Assembly (NCBI GenBank): GCA_023251725.1
Contig: JAHEYG010000013.1
Location: forward strand, 1-40,613
Length of the DNA stretch: 40,613 nt
Direction: 5' to 3'
DNA from: Sphingobacteriaceae bacterium
Lineage (GTDB): Bacteria > Bacteroidota > Bacteroidia > B-17B0 > Aurantibacillaceae
In this document: one piece after another, positions 1-8,160 of the stretch
Layout: every line of letters begins with the position of its first letter
Position numbering within the stretch: position 1 is the first letter of the stretch
The notes under the pieces: model-generated
Told to the model about the DNA's origin: nothing
Seen by the model: only the letters and a program-made list of their open reading frames with translations
Database searches by the model: none
Program-made: the position numbers and the translations under genes

Positions 1-279
1 TAAATGTTTGACGTATTGTCTTACCATTTTTAAGGGTTCTGTAGCCCCCGGTGAACTTACTTCTAAAGAAAAATCTTCCGCCTCTCTATCCAAATTTTTT
101 TCAATATGCCTACTTATCGTAACACAATCACTAATGGCTAAACCTTTATCGCCATCTAATAATACTTCAATTTTATTACCTGGTCCTACCTTTACTTCCA
201 CAATAAACATTTGCGTACCCTCTAACTTCTGTTCGGCTAATTGAGCAATATGTTGAGTTGTAATCAAAATTTTTGTCAA
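1..279 (-). CDS. rimP: Ribosome maturation factor RimP (partial, C-terminus outside window)
   Basis: Reading the minus strand from 279 down to 1 gives 93 open codons that run off the window. The translation has the RimP N-domain pattern: an early LAEQKLEGTQ helix, the strand VEVKVGPGNKIEVLLDGD (about residues 27-44), ISDCVTISRHIEKNLD, and the family signature EVSSPG followed by a conserved PLK/RQY stretch near residue 85. RimP assists 30S subunit maturation; in this phylum it normally heads a nusA-infB cluster, which would lie to the left of the window (inference). No ATG fits the N-terminus. An in-frame TAG lies at 294-292, so the start is most likely TTG at 279, or TTG at 267. A TAATTTTG box at 339-332 sits about 50 bases upstream and supports transcription in this direction. 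The open frame on the other strand here is a shadow. Confidence 0.88.
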   Translation of the reverse strand, partial: MTKILITTQHIAQLAEQKLEGTQMFIVEVKVGPGNKIEVLLDGDKGLAISDCVTISRHIEKNLDREAEDFSLEVSSPGATEPLKMVRQYVKHL

Positions 280-331
280 TAAAATAGGGGACTATTGTCC
301 CCTCAATTACCTTCATTATGTTTAACGAATA

Positions 332-339
332 CAAAATTA
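332..339 (-). promoter_or_regulatory. Probable -7 promoter box of rimP
   Basis: On the minus strand this reads TAATTTTG, a full match to the Bacteroidota -7 consensus TAnnTTTG. Only a poly-T stretch, not a clear TTTG, lies at the -33 distance. Expected transcript start is about 327, giving a leader near 48 bases before the TTG at 279. Confidence 0.5.
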
Positions 340-407
340 ACACTAATTTAGTTAATAAAAAAATAATTTCTATCGAACTTTTATTGTAATTCGTCGTAAA
401 ATTACAT

Positions 408-420
408 TAGGGATTCCCTA
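408..420. repeat. Short palindrome in the rimP/477 intergenic region
   Basis: TAGGGATTCCCTA is a perfect inverted repeat with 5-bp arms and a 3-base centre, in the roughly 200-base gap between the divergent rimP and the small membrane protein gene. It could be an operator half-site pair or a weak hairpin. No function can be assigned from sequence alone. Confidence 0.35.
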
Positions 421-476
421 CCTATAAATTGACTAATGAAATGCTCCTGTTTTGAGCAGGGGTAAAAAAAATAAAT

Positions 477-788
477 ATGAAAACAATTGAGGAAAAAAGA
501 GTAGATTTTAAGAGGTTTATTTTTGTTATAATGCTTACAGTCAGTACATTATATACGCATGCAATTACTGCGGAAAAGTTTAAAAATTTAATTACAAAAG
601 AGTTTGGAGATTTTACCGGCATTTATATTATGGGTGGGATTATTATTGTTGGCCTCGGTATTTTTTTGATAAGTAGTCGTATTTCGAAGAAGAACTCTGA
701 AATTGAGAGAGAAAAACAAAAAGAACAATTAGCCAGCACGCCATTACAAAACCGCAGAGCTCAAAGGCGTCGCCCGGTAAGAAGATAA
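477..788 (+). CDS. Small two-segment membrane protein of unknown function
   Basis: A 103-residue protein that I do not recognise as a named family. It starts with a charged n-region (MKTIEEKRVDFKR) and a first hydrophobic segment at about residues 14-30, which could be a signal peptide or an anchor. A second, stronger membrane segment follows at about 48-66 (IYIMGGIIIVGLGIFLI). The C-terminal third is a charged helix (IEREKQKEQL) ending in a very basic tail, QRRRPVRR, which would be cytosolic under the positive-inside rule. The ATG at 477 has no obvious promoter box upstream. A weak hairpin (CTCCTG/CAGGGG, 444-462) sits just before it. The following gene acpP has its own promoter, so the two are not clearly an operon. 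Confidence 0.65.
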   Translation: MKTIEEKRVDFKRFIFVIMLTVSTLYTHAITAEKFKNLITKEFGDFTGIYIMGGIIIVGLGIFLISSRISKKNSEIEREKQKEQLASTPLQNRRAQRRRPVRR

Positions 789-931
789 ATTGAGTAAATG
801 AAATCAATTAATTGGTTTACGTCTAAAAGGAGGTTTTTATTCGTTTTTTCTCACTTTCAGCAATTTAATAAGAAATAGATGGATTTTTGGCGAAATTGTT
901 AAAAAACATTTCTCTTTTGTTTCAGTAATAT

Positions 932-961
932 TTTGTTTTTTTATCGATACCTTTATCTTTG
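932..961 (+). promoter_or_regulatory. Promoter of acpP-fabF-rnc
   Basis: TTTG at 932-935 and TATCTTTG at 954-961, separated by 18 bases, match the Bacteroidota -33/-7 promoter pattern. The expected start of transcription near 966 gives a leader of about 20 bases before the ATG at 987. The longest open frame (start 933) begins inside this promoter, so its first 18 codons are not translated. Confidence 0.72.
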
Positions 962-986
962 TGCAAAATTTCTAATCTTTTTTAAA

Positions 987-1226
987 ATGTCAGACATATC
1001 AAATAAAGTAAAATCCATTATCGTTGACAAATTAGGTGTTGATGAAAAAGAAGTAACTCCAACGGCAAGTTTTACCAATGATTTAGGGGCAGATTCGCTA
1101 GACACTGTTGAATTAATTATGGAGTTTGAAAAAGAGTTCAATATTGCTATCCCGGATGAACAGGCAGAAAAAATCTCTACGGTTGGGGACGCCATTGCCT
1201 ATATTGAAACTAACGCTAAAAGCTAA
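987..1226 (+). CDS. acpP: Acyl carrier protein
   Basis: A 79-residue acidic protein carrying growing acyl chains in type II fatty acid synthesis. The 4'-phosphopantetheine attachment site is in GADSLDTVE, with Ser37 as the modified residue. Helix I ([16 protein letters not shown]) and the conserved [14 protein letters not shown] segment before helix III are present, and the length is typical. I chose the ATG at 987 because the longer frame from 933 starts inside the promoter boxes and would add an un-ACP-like [10 protein letters not shown] segment. The next gene, fabF, starts 15 bases downstream; acpP-fabF-rnc is a very common bacterial order and implies co-transcription. Confidence 0.97.
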   Translation: MSDISNKVKSIIVDKLGVDEKEVTPTASFTNDLGADSLDTVELIMEFEKEFNIAIPDEQAEKISTVGDAIAYIETNAKS

Positions 1227-1241
1227 CATTAAATTTATTTT

Positions 1242-2495
1242 ATGCAGTTGAAACGCGTAGTAGTTACTGGACTAGGTGCTGTTACCCCTTTGGGCAATAA
1301 TATTATTGATTATTGGACTAATTTGGTAAACGGTGTTAGTGGTGCTGCTTTTATAAAACGTTTTGATGCTACTAAGTTTAAAACCCGCTTCGCGTGCGAG
1401 GTAAAAGGTTTTAATGTTGACGATTATTTTGATAAGAAAGAAGCGCGTAAAATAGATGCCTATTCTCATTATGGAATTGCCTCCGCTACACAAGCCATCG
1501 CCGATTCGGGCATTGATAAAGAAGGAATAGATAAAAACGAGATTGGTGTTATTTGGGGCTCCGGTATTGGTGGTTTAGATACTTTTCAAACTGAAACATT
1601 TGCTTTTGCAAAGGGCGATGGAACACCACGCTTCAATCCTTTCTTTATTCCTAAAATGATTGCCGATATCTGTTCGGGACACATTTCTATTCGGTTCGGG
1701 TTACGTGGACCTAATTTTACAACTGTTTCCGCGTGTGCCTCTTCTACCAATGCCTTAATTGACGCTTTTAATTATATCCGTTGGGGAAAAGCAAATGCAA
1801 TTGTTACCGGTGGCTCAGAAGCTGCGATTAATGAAAGTGGTATAGGAGGTTTTAATGCTTGCCAGGCAATGAGTCAAAGAAATGATTCGCCAGAAACTGC
1901 TTCCCGGCCGTATGATAAAGAACGTGATGGTTTTGTTTTAGGTGAAGGAGGCGGTGCACTTGTTTTAGAAGAATTAGATCATGCCCAAAAACGAGGCGCA
2001 AAAATTTATGCAGAAATTATTGGCGGAGGAATGAGTGGTGATGCATTTCATATTACAGCACCACATCCTGATGGATTGGGAGCGACTTTAGTTATGAGCC
2101 GCGCATTAAAAGATGCAGGCATACAAGCCACAGAAATAGATTATATAAATACTCATGGCACGAGCACACCCTTAGGTGATAGTGCCGAATTAAAAGCCAT
2201 AGGAAACGTTTTTGGAGAGCATGCTTTTAAATTGAATATTAGTTCAACAAAAAGTATGACCGGACATTTACTTGGTGCTGCCGGTGCGATAGAAGCCATT
2301 GCCACCGTTTTAGCAGTAAAAAATAACATTGTACCTCCCACTATTAATCATAGCGTTGTTGATCCTGAAATTGATTCTCGTTTAAACTTAACACTAAATA
2401 AAATGCAGGCGCGCACTATTAATGTAGCACTCACCAATACATTTGGCTTTGGAGGACACAATGCAGCCGTGGTCGTTAAAAAGTTTATTCAATAA
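1242..2495 (+). CDS. fabF: 3-oxoacyl-ACP synthase II (KAS II)
   Basis: A 417-residue condensing enzyme that extends acyl-ACP with malonyl-ACP. The thiolase-fold catalytic triad is visible: Cys165 in TVSACASSTN, His305 in NTHGTSTPLGD and His342 in SMTGHLLGAAGA. The N-terminus RVVVTGLGAVTPLGN and the C-terminal TNTFGFGGHNA glycine-rich loop are standard for FabF. Length matches the family and the ATG at 1242 is close behind acpP, consistent with one operon. The rnc gene follows 8 bases after the stop. The two-His triad marks the FabB/FabF type rather than FabH. Confidence 0.97.
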   Translation: MQLKRVVVTGLGAVTPLGNNIIDYWTNLVNGVSGAAFIKRFDATKFKTRFACEVKGFNVDDYFDKKEARKIDAYSHYGIASATQAIADSGIDKEGIDKNEIGVIWGSGIGGLDTFQTETFAFAKGDGTPRFNPFFIPKMIADICSGHISIRFGLRGPNFTTVSACASSTNALIDAFNYIRWGKANAIVTGGSEAAINESGIGGFNACQAMSQRNDSPETASRPYDKERDGFVLGEGGGALVLEELDHAQKRGAKIYAEIIGGGMSGDAFHITAPHPDGLGATLVMSRALKDAGIQATEIDYINTHGTSTPLGDSAELKAIGNVFGEHAFKLNISSTKSMTGHLLGAAGAIEAIATVLAVKNNIVPPTINHSVVDPEIDSRLNLTLNKMQARTINVALTNTFGFGGHNAAVVVKKFIQ

Positions 2496-2503
2496 ATTTA
2501 AAT

Positions 2504-3205
2504 TTGATAAAATTTTTACAAAATTTATCTCCCAAAAACAAATCCGATTCTCAGCTTAAAAAAAGCTTAAAAGTGTTGCTGGGATTTTCTCCCTCTAATT
2601 TATCTTTATACCATCAGGCCTTTTCGCACAGTAGCAATAAGGAGACCGTTAATAACGAGCGACTCGAATTTTTGGGCGACGCAGTTTTAGGACTGATTGT
2701 GGCCGAATATTTATTTAAATTATTTCCTTACAAAGACGAAGGCTTTCTTACGCAGGTGCGTTCTAAAATTGTTAACGGAAACAATTTGCAACAATTGGCT
2801 CTAAAACTTGGACTCAACAATTATTTAAAAGCCAGCTTAACTAAAAACGAAACAGCTAAATCATCGGCTTACGGCGATGCCTTTGAAGCTTTAATAGGCG
2901 CCGTTTATCTTGACAAAGGGTTTTTAACTTGCCAAAAATTTATTGTTCACCGAATTATTAAATTACATGTTGATGTTGATGAGTTGGTGAGTACCGATAC
3001 AGATTATAAAAGTCAGTTACAAATTTACATTCAAAAAAATAAATTAAATTTAGAGTACCGTTTGCTAAGTGAAATACAAAAAGGTAAAGAACGTATTTAT
3101 ACCGTACAGGTTTTTATTAATGAAAAACCTTATGTGGCATTTGAACATTATAGTAAAAGGGTAGCAGAACAAAAAGCGGCACAATTAACTTTAGAGCAAT
3201 TATAA
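2504..3205 (+). CDS. rnc: Ribonuclease III
   Basis: A 233-residue double-strand RNA endonuclease used in rRNA and mRNA processing. The RNase III signature NERLEFLGDAVL is at residues 51-62, with catalytic acidic residues Glu55 and Asp59; the second set is in YGDAFEALIGAVYLD (Asp125, Glu128). A double-stranded RNA binding domain occupies about residues 165-233, ending in the conserved RVAEQKAAQLTLEQL helix. The start is TTG at 2504, since no ATG precedes the conserved region. It lies 8 bases after fabF, in the common acpP-fabF-rnc order. Confidence 0.96.
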   Translation: MIKFLQNLSPKNKSDSQLKKSLKVLLGFSPSNLSLYHQAFSHSSNKETVNNERLEFLGDAVLGLIVAEYLFKLFPYKDEGFLTQVRSKIVNGNNLQQLALKLGLNNYLKASLTKNETAKSSAYGDAFEALIGAVYLDKGFLTCQKFIVHRIIKLHVDVDELVSTDTDYKSQLQIYIQKNKLNLEYRLLSEIQKGKERIYTVQVFINEKPYVAFEHYSKRVAEQKAAQLTLEQL

Positions 3206-3209
3206 TAAA

Positions 3210-3698
3210 TTGACAAAACATTTTTTAAATACAGAAGATGATTTTAATTTTTTGGTGATTGGGATTGTTTGTCCCGAAAACCAATATGTTTTAGTTAGCC
3301 GGATTAATCATGCTTTAAATATTAATTTAAGTTTAGATGATTATATTGATTTGAGTCACCGGATGGGAAAAGATTTTAAATTTTCGATGTTTAATTATTT
3401 GGATGAGGAATTTAATTTGGAATATAATTTTTTACCCAACCGAAGTAATTTTTCGGCGAACGAAAAAGCGGGCAATGATACGGGAAATTTATTTTCGCAA
3501 ATGAATGAAAGTATTGATGAAAGCAGTCGCTTAATACCCGAACTCACTAAAACCGATTATTTTCTTTTAATAAAAGGTGATGAATACAATCATTTTATTT
3601 ACAAAATAACAGAAGGACTAAAACAAATTCCAGAAATTGTTTCTATACAAGAAATTATTCCCGATAAATTAAGCAGTAAAAATAATTTAATTTTTTAA
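3210..3698 (+). CDS. IPExxxVDY family protein
   Basis: A 162-residue protein of a Bacteroidota-restricted family of unknown function. The family-naming motif appears as IPELTKTDYFLLIKGD at about residues 109-124, with Thr-Asp-Tyr in place of Val-Asp-Tyr. A conserved N-terminal half (NFLVIGIVCPENQYVLVSRI, then LSLDDYIDL) resembles other members. The start codon is TTG at 3210, four bases after the rnc stop, so it is probably the last gene of the acpP operon. In this phylum the gene is often next to fatty acid genes or pyruvate kinase (recalled, not checked). Its stop is only two bases from the end of the convergent thiL. Confidence 0.82.
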   Translation: MTKHFLNTEDDFNFLVIGIVCPENQYVLVSRINHALNINLSLDDYIDLSHRMGKDFKFSMFNYLDEEFNLEYNFLPNRSNFSANEKAGNDTGNLFSQMNESIDESSRLIPELTKTDYFLLIKGDEYNHFIYKITEGLKQIPEIVSIQEIIPDKLSSKNNLIF

Positions 3699-3700
3699 AA

Positions 3701-4744
3701 TCATTTTTTTAGCAGTGCATCCCAGCCTTGTGCTGTGAGGGGATGCGAAGAGCCGGATTTGCTTATAAGATTTTTTCCTTTTTCGGGATTGGTAATGTGG
3801 CCTATGATTGTAATATCTAAATCATTTTTTAATTTATCGTAATCTTCCAAATTTATAGTAAACAATAATTCGTAATCTTCTCCTCCGCTTAACGCACAAA
3901 GTGTAGGATCCAATCCGAACTGACGAGCGGTATCAAAAGTTTGCGGGTCGATTGGGATTTTTTCTTCGTATAATTCACAACCAACATTGGATGCTTGGCA
4001 AATATGTAAAATTTCGGAAGCTAATCCGTCGCTGATATCAATCATTGCCGTCGGTATTACTTTTAAATCATTAAGTAATTGAATAATATCACGGCGAGCT
4101 TCTGGTTTTAACTGGCGTTCTAAAATATAATCTTTGCCTTCCAAATCTGGTTGAACTTTCGGGTTTTCTTTAAAAACTGCTTTTTCTCTTTCTAAAATTT
4201 GTAATCCCATATACGCACCGCCTAAATCTCCGCTCACGCATAATAAATTTTTTTCTTTTGCCCCGTTTCTATAAGTGATTTTTTCTTTGTCGGCTTCTCC
4301 AATGGCCGTAATACTAATTACCAAACCGCTGGTTGTTGAAGTGGTATCTCCTCCCACTAAATCCACACTATATTTTTCACAAGCCAATAACATTCCTGCG
4401 TACAATTCTTCAACTGCTTCTAAACTAAAACGGTTCGACAAAGCAATACTTACTGTAATTTGTTTTGGCTGACCGTTCATTGCATAAATATCGCTGAGAT
4501 TAACGGCAACCGATTTAAATCCTAAATGTTTTAACGGAACGTAAGTTAAATCGAAGTGAACACCTTCCACTAATATGTCCGTTGACACCAGAGTAACTTT
4601 ATCTTTATAAGAAATAACTGCAGCATCATCGCCCACTCCTTTTATTGTTGAAGCATTTTTTATTTCTATATGCTCCGTAAGATGTTTTATTAAACCAAAC
4701 TCACCTAATGTACTTAATTCTGTTCTCTCCGTATTTTCCAACAT
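3701..4744 (-). CDS. thiL: Thiamine-monophosphate kinase
   Basis: A 347-residue ATP-dependent kinase making thiamine diphosphate, the active cofactor, from thiamine monophosphate. The AIRS/PurM-like fold shows the metal and nucleotide motifs GVGDDAAV (36-43), STDILVEGVHFD (54-65), NLSDIYAM (82-89) and LVGGDTTST, and the C-domain motif MIDISDGLASE, all typical of ThiL. The start ATG at 4744 is 11 bases after the aldehyde dehydrogenase stop, so the two are probably co-transcribed. The gene converges on the IPExxxVDY gene with a 2-base gap and no obvious terminator. Confidence 0.95.
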   Translation of the reverse strand: MLENTERTELSTLGEFGLIKHLTEHIEIKNASTIKGVGDDAAVISYKDKVTLVSTDILVEGVHFDLTYVPLKHLGFKSVAVNLSDIYAMNGQPKQITVSIALSNRFSLEAVEELYAGMLLACEKYSVDLVGGDTTSTTSGLVISITAIGEADKEKITYRNGAKEKNLLCVSGDLGGAYMGLQILEREKAVFKENPKVQPDLEGKDYILERQLKPEARRDIIQLLNDLKVIPTAMIDISDGLASEILHICQASNVGCELYEEKIPIDPQTFDTARQFGLDPTLCALSGGEDYELLFTINLEDYDKLKNDLDITIIGHITNPEKGKNLISKSGSSHPLTAQGWDALLKK

Positions 4745-4755
4745 AAAATATTTTT

Positions 4756-6201
4756 TTACTTTAATTTAATACAAACATTTTTTGGCTCCGTAAAAAAATC
4801 GAAAGCTTCAAAACCGCCTTCTCTTCCTACTCCCGAAGATTTTACTCCGCCAAACGACGTACGCAAATCACGCAGTAGCCAGCAATTTATCCAAACAATA
4901 CCTGCGTGTAATTCATTAGCGACTCTGTGTGCTTTTGTAATGTCATGCGTCCATACTGTCGAAGCCAAACCATAAATGGTTGCATTCGCGTACGTCAAAA
5001 CTTCTTCCTCCTTATCAAAAGGCATAATTGTAACCACTGGACCAAAAATTTCTTCCATGTTGGTTCTGCAATTATAAGTTAAGCCTTCTATAACTGTTGG
5101 TTCAATATAATAACCTTCTGCAAATTCGCCGGTTAATGTTTTTTGTTTTCCGCCGCACAAAATTTTTCCGCCCTCTTGTTTTGCCAATTCAACATAGCTC
5201 AGAATTTTTTCCATGTGTGATTTTGAAACCACTGCACCAATCTTAGTACTTTCCTGTAAGGGTTCGTCGACCGTTAGTTTTTTAGTTCGCTCTACAAAAT
5301 CGGTTCTAAATTTTTCGTAAATACTTTTCTCTACAAAAATACGCGAGCCGCATAAACAAATTTGTCCCTGATTAGAAAAAGAAGAATGCATCGTTGTTGA
5401 AAGCATTTTTTCGTAATCGCAATCGGCAAAAATAATATTGGGGTTTTTTCCGCCGAGTTCTAAAGATAATTTTTTAAACATCGGTGCCGCCACACTTGCG
5501 ATGTGTGCTCCGGTTTTTGTTCCGCCTGTAAAAGATATTAACGGAACATCTTTATGAGAAACAATGGCGTTTCCAACTTTCCCGCCAAGGCCATGAACAA
5601 TATTTAAAACACCTTTTGGTAAACCCGCTTTAATACAAAGTTCAGAAAGTAAATATGCCGTCATTGGAGTTACCTCAGATGGTTTTGCAACGACTGTACA
5701 ACCTACAGCTAAAGCGGGAGCAATTTTCCAGGTAAATAAATACAAAGGCAAATTCCACGGCGAAATACACCCGGCAACACCAACCGGCTGACGTAAAGTA
5801 TAATTAATAGCAGTATCTTCCATGCTGTGTGCATGAGAAGAGTAATGTAAAATACCTGTAGCATAAAAATTAAAATTTGCCGCAGCTCTTGGAATATCAA
5901 TTGTTTTTGCAAGATGCAATGGCTTTCCATTATCAATGCTTTCTGCTAATGCTAATCGATCTAAATTTTCTTCAATTAAAAAAGATATTTTTTGTAAGAT
6001 GCGAGAACGTTTTTCTTTGGGGGTGTTTGCCCAATCTTTAAATGCCGCTTTTGCAGCCGCAACCGCTAGTTCAATATCGCGCTCATCACTATCAGGAATT
6101 AAAGAATATACTTTACCTTTTGATGGATCGTAATTATCTAAATATGTTTTACCAATTGGTTCAACTAATTCTCCGTTTATGTAATTTTTTATTTTCTCCA
6201 T
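4756..6201 (-). CDS. NAD(P)+-dependent aldehyde dehydrogenase
   Basis: A 481-residue member of the aldehyde dehydrogenase superfamily. Catalytic features are the general base Glu248 in LELGGKNPN and the nucleophile Cys282 in SNQGQICLCGSR (numbered from the ATG at 6201), plus the cofactor segments SPWNLPL, AKPSEVTP and SFTGGTKTG, and the C-terminal EEIFGPV motif. Overall similarity is to the 2-hydroxymuconic/2-aminomuconic semialdehyde dehydrogenase and betaine-aldehyde-like branch. The substrate cannot be fixed from sequence, and no kynurenine genes are nearby. The longest frame starts with TTG at 6225, but that codon lies inside a TATCTTTG promoter box, so ATG 6201 is preferred. thiL follows after 11 bases. 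Confidence 0.93.
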   Translation of the reverse strand: MEKIKNYINGELVEPIGKTYLDNYDPSKGKVYSLIPDSDERDIELAVAAAKAAFKDWANTPKEKRSRILQKISFLIEENLDRLALAESIDNGKPLHLAKTIDIPRAAANFNFYATGILHYSSHAHSMEDTAINYTLRQPVGVAGCISPWNLPLYLFTWKIAPALAVGCTVVAKPSEVTPMTAYLLSELCIKAGLPKGVLNIVHGLGGKVGNAIVSHKDVPLISFTGGTKTGAHIASVAAPMFKKLSLELGGKNPNIIFADCDYEKMLSTTMHSSFSNQGQICLCGSRIFVEKSIYEKFRTDFVERTKKLTVDEPLQESTKIGAVVSKSHMEKILSYVELAKQEGGKILCGGKQKTLTGEFAEGYYIEPTVIEGLTYNCRTNMEEIFGPVVTIMPFDKEEEVLTYANATIYGLASTVWTHDITKAHRVANELHAGIVWINCWLLRDLRTSFGGVKSSGVGREGGFEAFDFFTEPKNVCIKLK

Positions 6202-6222
6202 GGTAAAATAATTTCTGCTTAA

Positions 6223-6230
6223 CAAAGATA
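6223..6230 (-). promoter_or_regulatory. -7 promoter box of the aldehyde dehydrogenase-thiL unit
   Basis: Minus-strand TATCTTTG is an exact TAnnTTTG match. The predicted transcript start near 6218 leaves a leader of about 17 bases to the ATG at 6201. The box overlaps the alternative TTG start at 6225 and argues against it. Confidence 0.6.
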
Positions 6231-6256
6231 ATTTTAATAAGGGTATCTTTTAAAAT

Positions 6257-6293
6257 AAAAATGCCTCCACAAATTTGTGAAGGCATTTTTTAA
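6257..6293 (-). terminator. Hairpin terminator of the act-cox operon
   Basis: AATGCCTCCACAAA and TTTGTGAAGGCATT form a 14-position stem with a single mismatch and essentially no loop, flanked by A-rich sequence on the left and a T run on the right. It can work on either strand. It lies 16 bases after the coxA stop, so its main role is probably to end the long respiratory transcript before the aldehyde dehydrogenase promoter. Confidence 0.8.
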
Positions 6294-6308
6294 ATGTTTT
6301 GTTACAGA

Positions 6309-8132
6309 TTAATGTTCGCCACCGTCGTGTTCTCCCTCGGCCAAAGGAACAGTTTGAGGAACGAAATCTTGTTCGTGACCGGGTTTACTATAATCATAAG
6401 CCCAACGATGCACAACTGGTAATTTCCCCGGCCAGTTACCGTGAATATTTGCCATTGGTGTAGTCCATTCTAAGCTATTTGAATTCCAGGGATTTTGTGG
6501 CGCTTTTTCGCCACGGAAAATACTATAGAAAAAATTAAATAAGAATACTACCTGACCAAGAGCGCCAATGATAGCGAAAATGGTATCCAATTCATTTATA
6601 TCAACTAAATTATCGAACATCGGGAATTCGCTATTGGTATAATAACGACGAGGTACGCCAGCTAAGCCGATAAAATGCATTGGGAAGAAAACACCGTAAG
6701 CAGAAATAAACGTAATCCAAAAATGTAAATACCCTAATTTTTTATTCATCATTCTCAAAAACATTTTCGGAAACCAATGATACACACCTGCAAACATTCC
6801 AAATATTGCAGATAATCCCATTACAATATGAAAGTGGGCCACTACGAAATAAGTATCGTGCACGTGAATGTCAAGTGCTGAGTCGGCCAAAATAATACCG
6901 GTTACACCACCTGTAATAAAAGAAGACACCAATCCAATTGAAAACATCATAGCAGGTGAATATTGAATATTACCTTTCCAAAGTGTAGTGATATAATTAA
7001 ACGCTTTTACAGCGGAAGGAATAGCAATTAATAAAGTAGTGAATACAAACACCGAACCTAAGAATGGATTCATTCCGGTCATAAACATATGATGACCCCA
7101 TACAATAAATGATAAGAACCCAATTGCTAATATAGAACCAATCATGGCGCGGTATCCGAAAATTGGTTTGCGTGCCATTGTTGCAATAACTTCGGAGGTG
7201 ATACCCAATGCAGGTAATAATACAATGTAAACCTCGGGGTGACCTAAAAACCAGAATAAATGTTCGAATAAAACCGGACTTCCACCTGCGTTATCTAACG
7301 GTCGACCACCAATGTATATATCCGATAAATAAAAACTGGTGCCCATGCTTCTGTCAAATATTAATAATAAGGCACAAGAAAATAAAACGGGGAAAGACAA
7401 TACTCCTAAAATTGCAGTAACTAAAAATGCCCAAACAGTAAGCGGCAAGCGGGTCATTGACATACCCTTTGTTCTTAAGTTAATAACAGTGATGATGTAA
7501 TTTAAGCCAGCGAGCAAAGATGAAATAATAAATATGGCCATTGATACTAACCACATGGTCATACCCAATTTAGAACCGGGAATGGATTCAGGTAATGCTG
7601 ATAGTGGAGGATAGACTGTCCAACCGGCAGAAGCAGGTCCGTCATCAATAAAACAAGAACCTAACATAATACAACTTGATACAAAGAAGAACCAATAAGA
7701 TAGCATGTTTAAAAAACCGGATGCCATATCGCGAGCGCCTACTTGATAAGGAATTAATAAATTGGCGAATGTTCCGCTTAACCCTGCGGTTAAAACCATA
7801 AACACCATAATGGTTCCATGAATAGTAACTAATGCTAAATACATATTAGGATCCAGAATACCATCTTTACCCCATTTGTCACCTAACACCGCATTTATAA
7901 ACGCAAATTTTTCTCCGGGCCAAGCTAATTGCAAACGAAAAATTATAGACATTGTCATAGCAACAACCGCCATAACTACAGCAGTTATTAAAAACTGACG
8001 TGAAATCATTTTGTGATCATGACTAAAAATATACTTGCTCACAAATGTTTCGTGATGGTCGTCATGATCATGTGCATGCTCGTGGTGAAGAGCATGTTCA
8101 TGTTCAAGAGTGGCTGTATGTTTAGTTCCCAT
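6309..8132 (-). CDS. coxA: Cytochrome c oxidase subunit I (aa3-type)
   Basis: A 607-residue integral membrane subunit holding heme a, heme a3 and CuB of the terminal oxidase. Ligands are visible: His105 (TIHGTIM) and His435 for heme a, His433 for heme a3 (VAHFHIVMG), and His298 (GHPEVYI, with the cross-linking Tyr302), His347 and His348 (WGHHMF) for CuB. The Glu in HPEVY marks the A-type D-channel. About twelve membrane helices are apparent. The N-terminal cytoplasmic tail is unusual: 12 of the first 40 residues are histidine. It is the last gene of the act-cox operon, 28 bases after coxB, and is followed by a hairpin terminator. Subunit III/IV genes are not in the window. Confidence 0.97.
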   Translation of the reverse strand: MGTKHTATLEHEHALHHEHAHDHDDHHETFVSKYIFSHDHKMISRQFLITAVVMAVVAMTMSIIFRLQLAWPGEKFAFINAVLGDKWGKDGILDPNMYLALVTIHGTIMVFMVLTAGLSGTFANLLIPYQVGARDMASGFLNMLSYWFFFVSSCIMLGSCFIDDGPASAGWTVYPPLSALPESIPGSKLGMTMWLVSMAIFIISSLLAGLNYIITVINLRTKGMSMTRLPLTVWAFLVTAILGVLSFPVLFSCALLLIFDRSMGTSFYLSDIYIGGRPLDNAGGSPVLFEHLFWFLGHPEVYIVLLPALGITSEVIATMARKPIFGYRAMIGSILAIGFLSFIVWGHHMFMTGMNPFLGSVFVFTTLLIAIPSAVKAFNYITTLWKGNIQYSPAMMFSIGLVSSFITGGVTGIILADSALDIHVHDTYFVVAHFHIVMGLSAIFGMFAGVYHWFPKMFLRMMNKKLGYLHFWITFISAYGVFFPMHFIGLAGVPRRYYTNSEFPMFDNLVDINELDTIFAIIGALGQVVFLFNFFYSIFRGEKAPQNPWNSNSLEWTTPMANIHGNWPGKLPVVHRWAYDYSKPGHEQDFVPQTVPLAEGEHDGGEH

Positions 8133-8160
8133 AATTATTTATATTAAAATTAATAATTTT

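Noticed and set aside
8-244. Plus-strand open frame of 78 codons at the left edge
   Set aside because: It is the complement of rimP, whose minus-strand translation clearly matches the RimP family.
798-878. Short 26-codon frame with an internal AAGGAGG (827-833)
   Set aside because: No recognisable protein; the Shine-Dalgarno-like stretch lies inside the frame with no suitable start codon after it, and this phylum rarely uses such sites.
933-986. N-terminal extension of acyl carrier protein
   Set aside because: It overlaps the -33/-7 promoter boxes and is unlike any ACP; ATG 987 is the true start.
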